A DNA stretch of 64,000 bases from Fulvitalea axinellae (GTDB lineage Bacteria; Bacteroidota; Bacteroidia; Cytophagales; Cyclobacteriaceae): positions 496,001 through 560,000 of the forward strand of contig NZ_AP025314.1 in the NCBI RefSeq assembly GCF_036492835.1, given 5' to 3'. Shown piece by piece: positions 60,334 to 64,000 of this stretch. Position numbers and translations under genes: made by a program. The notes beneath the pieces were generated by a model. The model searched no databases. It saw nothing but the letters and a program-made list of their open reading frames with translations, and was not told the DNA's origin. The stretch's first letter is position 1; each line of letters opens with the position of its first letter.

Positions 60334-61518
60334 ATGAGAGACAAGGATAAGTTCAGCGATTTGATAACGAAGCACCTGACCGGAAATCTGGATAGGGACG
60401 GTTATGAACGTTTGTCCAAATACTTGGAGGGGGCTGGCGAATATGGGGAAATGATGTCCGATGCCGTTTTTGATTTTCTGGAAAAAGATAATTCGCCTTT
60501 GGGGTCATACTCAGAACGAAAAGTGCTTTCGAATATAAGAAAGAAGATTTCAAAAAGAAGTGCCAAACGTCGGTATTTGCAATGGGGCATTGGGGTTGCG
60601 GCGTCTGTTTCCCTACTTTTCGTCTTTATGTTCGGGAGCTTCCAAGAGAGTCAGGATGGAGAACTTATCGGGGGGATCCAAGGTAATACTGGTGAAGTGA
60701 CCCTGACTTTGGCCGATGGGACTGTAGTGTCATTGGAAGCTGGTCCTGACAGTCTATTGGAGAGGGGATCTGGCTTTATAAGGGTTATAGACCAAAAAAG
60801 TTTAGCTTATAAAAAGAAAGGCTTCCAGAGTTTGGCAGAGGAGTTTAATACGATTTCGGTTCCTTACGGTAAACGTTACAGTCTGGTTTTGTCGGACGGA
60901 AGCCGGGTTAGCCTGAACTCCGGGACCGTTTTGAAATACCCCGTCATTTTTAAGGGGACAGAGCGGAGAGTTGAGTTGGTGAGCGGGGAACTGTACTGCG
61001 AGATTAAAAAGAATAAAAGTAAACCGTTTTACGTGGATGCTGCCCGGGTGTCGGTTAGGGTATTGGGGACAAGTTTTAATTTTAGCGCCTATTCTAATGA
61101 ACGTTTAACCAGAACGGTTTTGGTTGAGGGCAAGGTTGGAGTGATTCCGAGAGGACAAATTTATGACACAAAGAAGGCCGTGCTTTTGGACCCTGGCCAG
61201 TCTTTCGCTTTTGACAAACTGACGAAAAAAGGAAAAAAGGAAACGGTGGATGTCGAGAAATATACGTCATGGAAGGACGGAAGATTGACCATATCCCGGA
61301 TGACGCTTGACGAGATACTACAGCGAATAGAACGCTGGCACGGTGTCAGGATTGAGAATAGGGCGAAGAGAATAGGAACTCAGGAATACAGCGGAGCGTT
61401 TAAGGGACAAACCTTGGAGCAGACAATGAGCCTTTTGTCAAGGCTTTGTGACTTCCGCTACCGGAGGTCTGGCGATATAATTATTGTGGAAGAACAAAAC
61501 AAGAAAGGAGGTATATAG
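60334..61518 (+). CDS. FecR-family anti-sigma factor
   Basis: 394 residues. Cytoplasmic N-terminal part of about 80 residues, one membrane helix near 86-105, then a periplasmic FecR domain (VSVPYGKRYSLVLSDGSRVSLNSGT around 175-200, ELVSGELYCEIKK, VRVLGTSFNFSAY, VEGKVGV) and a C-terminal DUF4974 domain (MTLDEILQRIERWHGVRI, FRYRRSGDIIIVE). It would hold the ECF sigma factor at the membrane and respond to the STN domain of the receptor encoded next. Starts 116 bases after the sigma gene. Confidence 0.93.
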   Translation: MRDKDKFSDLITKHLTGNLDRDGYERLSKYLEGAGEYGEMMSDAVFDFLEKDNSPLGSYSERKVLSNIRKKISKRSAKRRYLQWGIGVAASVSLLFVFMFGSFQESQDGELIGGIQGNTGEVTLTLADGTVVSLEAGPDSLLERGSGFIRVIDQKSLAYKKKGFQSLAEEFNTISVPYGKRYSLVLSDGSRVSLNSGTVLKYPVIFKGTERRVELVSGELYCEIKKNKSKPFYVDAARVSVRVLGTSFNFSAYSNERLTRTVLVEGKVGVIPRGQIYDTKKAVLLDPGQSFAFDKLTKKGKKETVDVEKYTSWKDGRLTISRMTLDEILQRIERWHGVRIENRAKRIGTQEYSGAFKGQTLEQTMSLLSRLCDFRYRRSGDIIIVEEQNKKGGI

Positions 61519-61548
61519 GCATACAGCGCTACAGACCCTAAAAAAAGC

Positions 61549-61572
61549 GGAGACGAGCCCTACCTCGTCTCC
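61549..61572. promoter_or_regulatory. Hairpin between the FecR and SusC genes
   Basis: Perfect 9-bp GC-rich stem ggagacgag / ctcgtctcc with a 6-base loop. There is no T run on the plus strand, so it is more likely an mRNA-stabilising or partial stop element that separates levels of regulator and receptor; on the minus strand it is followed by T residues and could end antisense transcription. Confidence 0.55.
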
Positions 61573-61619
61573 CGTGAACTTTTCGAAAAAAGCATTTCAC
61601 TTTTAAGTCATCTAAAGAT

Positions 61620-64000
61620 ATGAATGATTTTTACAAAACACCTTTCGTCGCGCGACGAAAGATCAGGATTTTATTGTCTTTATTGTTTTTATGCTCGTTG
61701 AGCTTTTCGGCTTTGGCGAGCTCTGGCGATTTGGTCCGTCTCAAATTCAAGAACGAAAGCTTGGAGACCGTGCTTTCCGAAATAGCCAAACAGTCCAACA
61801 AAATGGTGCTGTTTAAGCACAGCGATATCGGTAGCCAAAAGGTATCTATCCAAGGCGATTATAAACTCGATGAGGCGTTGACCAAGGCTTTGGTGGAATC
61901 GGGATTAAGTTTTGAAGTGGTGGATAGCCATATCATTATCAAAAAGAAAGCTCCGAAACCGGCAAAGCCAAATACCGTAACCTCGTTATCCCCTGATCAG
62001 GAAGAGGGGAAAGCTATATCCGGTTCGGTGAAGAATGATCAGGGAGAGGGCCTTCCCGGGGTCAATGTCATGATCAAGGGCACTACCAAAGGGGCCGTTA
62101 CTGACGTGGACGGACGGTTTACGATCAAGGTGAAGAAATCGGATGTGCTGTCTATCACCTATATTGGACATAAGGCTCAGGAAATCCTTGTGGGAAACAG
62201 AACGTCGCTGGATATTATCCTTCAGGAGGATATGACAGAGCTCGAACAGGTGGTGGTCGTAGGTTACGGGATTCAGAAAAAGGTGAATATCACTGGCGCT
62301 ATCGATGTGGTGACCGCCAAAGAATTGGAGAATAGGCCCGTGGCCAATGTGCAACAGGCTTTGCAGGGCGCGGCGCCGGGCTTGGCTTTGAATGTGGGCT
62401 CTGGCGGTGGCGAGATGGACGCTGCTATGAATATGAATATCCGTGGCGTCGGTTCCATTAGTAATGAAGACAGCGATGGTGACCCTTTCGTGTTGGTGGA
62501 CGGAATGCCGTTGAACAGTCTCGCTGATATGAACAAGATCAACCCGAACGATATCGAAAGCGTTTCGGTGCTTAAAGATGCCGCCTCTACCGCTATTTAC
62601 GGTTCGCGTGCCGCTTTCGGTGTTATTCTTATCACTACCAAGAGCGGTTCGGCCACTGACGGTTTTTCGGTGAATTACTCCAGCAATTTTGTAGTGGCTT
62701 CCCCGGTGAAAACACCTCAGCAAATGAGTTCATTGGAATGGGGTAATTATATGAACGCGGCTTATGTTAACGAAGGAAAAAATCCGGCGTTCGGTGATGA
62801 GTTGATGCAACGGATAACCGATTATATCAATGATCCGGAGAATACTCCCGAAACGGTACCTAATTCCAAAGGAACAAACTGGGCGGGAAACTATGCCAAC
62901 GCCAATAGGAACTGGTACGAGACATTTTACAAAGACAACACCAGTTGGCAACAACATAACCTGAGCTTGGCTGGAAAACAAAAGCACACGCAGTATTACC
63001 TTTCGGGCGCTTTCTTTCAACGGGAAGGTTTGTTGAGATTCGGTGACGAACAACAGGATCGTTACACTTTTAATGGCAAGATCTCGACTAAGGTGACTGA
63101 CAAAGTCAAGGTAAGCCTGAACTCTACGGTATCGCACATTAAGTACGATTTGCCGTCATACTTTGCGGGTAATCGGGACCTTTTTTTGCACAACGTGGCT
63201 AGAACTTGGCCAAACAAAGCCTTGAGATCTCCTAATGGCGGTTATGTGGAGGGCCGGGTAGCCGGTTTGGTAGAAGGAGGCCGTGCTGAGAAGATCGACG
63301 ACGCTTATACGAATATACTCTCTGTGGAGGTGGAGCCGCTTAAAGGGTTGAAATTCACCGGTACGTTGAATCATCGGTACACAAACAAGCGGGAGGAGTC
63401 TTTCAAGTCAAAGTATGGATATACGTTGCCTAACGGAGATTTTAAGTATCATAACTCAAAAACCAGCTATACGACCTCAAATAATCAAAGGGTGTATATT
63501 TCTCCCACGGTTATAGGTTCTTATGAGCGTACCGTAGAAAAGCATTTCTTTAAGGTGCTTGGAGGGTTTCAGCAGGACTATTATTACTCGAAGTACAGTA
63601 GGCTTTCGAAGGATGATCTTGTAACGACTGAGGTTCCGGCTATCGGTACGGCTTTGGGCGAGACGCTTAACGGAAAGGAAAGCAAAAGCGAATGGTCCAC
63701 CAGAGGTTTTTTTGGACGTTTGAACTATAACTACCAAGAAAAGTATTTGGTGGAGGCTAATTTCCGCTATGACGCTTCATCAAAATTCGCAAGCGAAGAC
63801 CGTTGGGGTTTCTTCCCTTCTTTTTCTTTGGGCTACAATATAGCCAAGGAAAATTTCTGGCCGGTACCGCAAATCGGAGTGATGAAGTTTAGGGCCTCTT
63901 ACGGTGCCTTGGGCAACCAGAATGTAGCGGCCAACCTTTTTTCCGCAAGGATGAAAATCAGGACAAAGTCTACAAACCCGAGATACAATTGGATCGGGGA
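61620..64000 (+). CDS. SusC/RagA-family TonB-linked outer-membrane receptor with STN domain (3' end outside window)
   Basis: 793 residues are visible, with no stop before the window edge. Signal peptide to about residue 34 (ALAS-SGD), STN domain about 37-110 (FKNESLETVLSEIAKQSN), carboxypeptidase-like domain about 130-210 (ISGSVKNDQGEGLPGVNVMIKG), TonB-box-like region, plug domain about 220-340 (LQGAAPGLAL, VLKDAASTAIYGSRAAFGVILITTK) and the start of the barrel. Imports a large nutrient, usually a glycan or peptide, with a SusD lipoprotein expected downstream. The STN domain links it to the FecR/ECF pair just upstream. The substrate is not visible from this part. Confidence 0.93.
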   Translation, partial: MNDFYKTPFVARRKIRILLSLLFLCSLSFSALASSGDLVRLKFKNESLETVLSEIAKQSNKMVLFKHSDIGSQKVSIQGDYKLDEALTKALVESGLSFEVVDSHIIIKKKAPKPAKPNTVTSLSPDQEEGKAISGSVKNDQGEGLPGVNVMIKGTTKGAVTDVDGRFTIKVKKSDVLSITYIGHKAQEILVGNRTSLDIILQEDMTELEQVVVVGYGIQKKVNITGAIDVVTAKELENRPVANVQQALQGAAPGLALNVGSGGGEMDAAMNMNIRGVGSISNEDSDGDPFVLVDGMPLNSLADMNKINPNDIESVSVLKDAASTAIYGSRAAFGVILITTKSGSATDGFSVNYSSNFVVASPVKTPQQMSSLEWGNYMNAAYVNEGKNPAFGDELMQRITDYINDPENTPETVPNSKGTNWAGNYANANRNWYETFYKDNTSWQQHNLSLAGKQKHTQYYLSGAFFQREGLLRFGDEQQDRYTFNGKISTKVTDKVKVSLNSTVSHIKYDLPSYFAGNRDLFLHNVARTWPNKALRSPNGGYVEGRVAGLVEGGRAEKIDDAYTNILSVEVEPLKGLKFTGTLNHRYTNKREESFKSKYGYTLPNGDFKYHNSKTSYTTSNNQRVYISPTVIGSYERTVEKHFFKVLGGFQQDYYYSKYSRLSKDDLVTTEVPAIGTALGETLNGKESKSEWSTRGFFGRLNYNYQEKYLVEANFRYDASSKFASEDRWGFFPSFSLGYNIAKENFWPVPQIGVMKFRASYGALGNQNVAANLFSARMKIRTKSTNPRYNWIG

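Overview
The window looks like chromosomal DNA of a Bacteroidota bacterium, most likely of the Cytophagales type. Evidence: several promoters fit the Bacteroidota pattern TTG/TTTG, 19-20 bases, TAnnTTTG; there is an ECF sigma / FecR / SusC-type receptor trio; a DUF4286 protein; a Bacteroidota-style dihydroorotase with QVH in place of HxH; and a short CarB without the regulatory C-terminus. The species cannot be named from the sequence alone.

Layout. 1-1.6 kb: the 5' part of a membrane sensor with HAMP and GAF domains, minus strand. 1.76-3.65 kb: a 19-gene tRNA operon on the minus strand, built from tandem copies of a Glu-fMet-Asp cassette (6 Asp, 6 Glu, 5 initiator Met) behind two tRNA-His genes, with a clear promoter and terminator. 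3.7-30.5 kb: mostly housekeeping genes: pyrC, a DEAD-box helicase, a LolC/E-like permease, an IMPDH/GMPR enzyme, an AlaDH/saccharopine dehydrogenase-like enzyme, carB, an aspartate aminotransferase, the lpxH-clpS-recR operon, rsfS-ftsH, birA, ahcY, hemH, psd, cdsA-gdhA and a type II NADH dehydrogenase. A 676-residue protein with HopA1-effector-like features sits alone among them at 14.6 kb.

30.8-56.5 kb is a surface-polysaccharide region. It opens with an SLBB/Wza-like export protein, is interrupted by a fatty-acid CoA ligase and a dicarboxylate/amino-acid symporter, and continues with a UDP-sugar epimerase and dehydrogenase (probably making UDP-GalNAcA or a related uronic acid), a dead IS5-family transposase, a visibly AT-rich block of tightly overlapping genes (flippase, two paralogous beta-propeller proteins, several glycosyltransferases, a Wzy-like membrane protein), and then an aminotransferase / phosphoglycosyltransferase / 4,6-dehydratase set that resembles the start of a bacillosamine-type pathway, a Wzi-like outer-membrane protein and a further glycosyltransferase. 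Together these could make nucleotide sugars, start the repeat unit on undecaprenyl phosphate, extend, flip and polymerise it, and export and anchor the polymer. A Wzc-type kinase is not seen in the window.

56.5-64 kb: a GNAT acetyltransferase, a tiny transcription unit that may encode a 24-residue peptide, a beta-barrel protein, a DHFR-like reductase, a frameshifted AraC-type regulator, and the start of a nutrient-uptake locus: ECF sigma factor, FecR anti-sigma factor and a SusC/RagA receptor with an N-terminal STN signalling domain, cut off by the window edge.

The observations most worth a second look are the tRNA cassette array with two compensated initiator-tRNA alleles, the paired His-rich beta-propeller proteins interleaved with glycosyltransferases, the HopA1-like protein, and the mini-gene near 57.1 kb.
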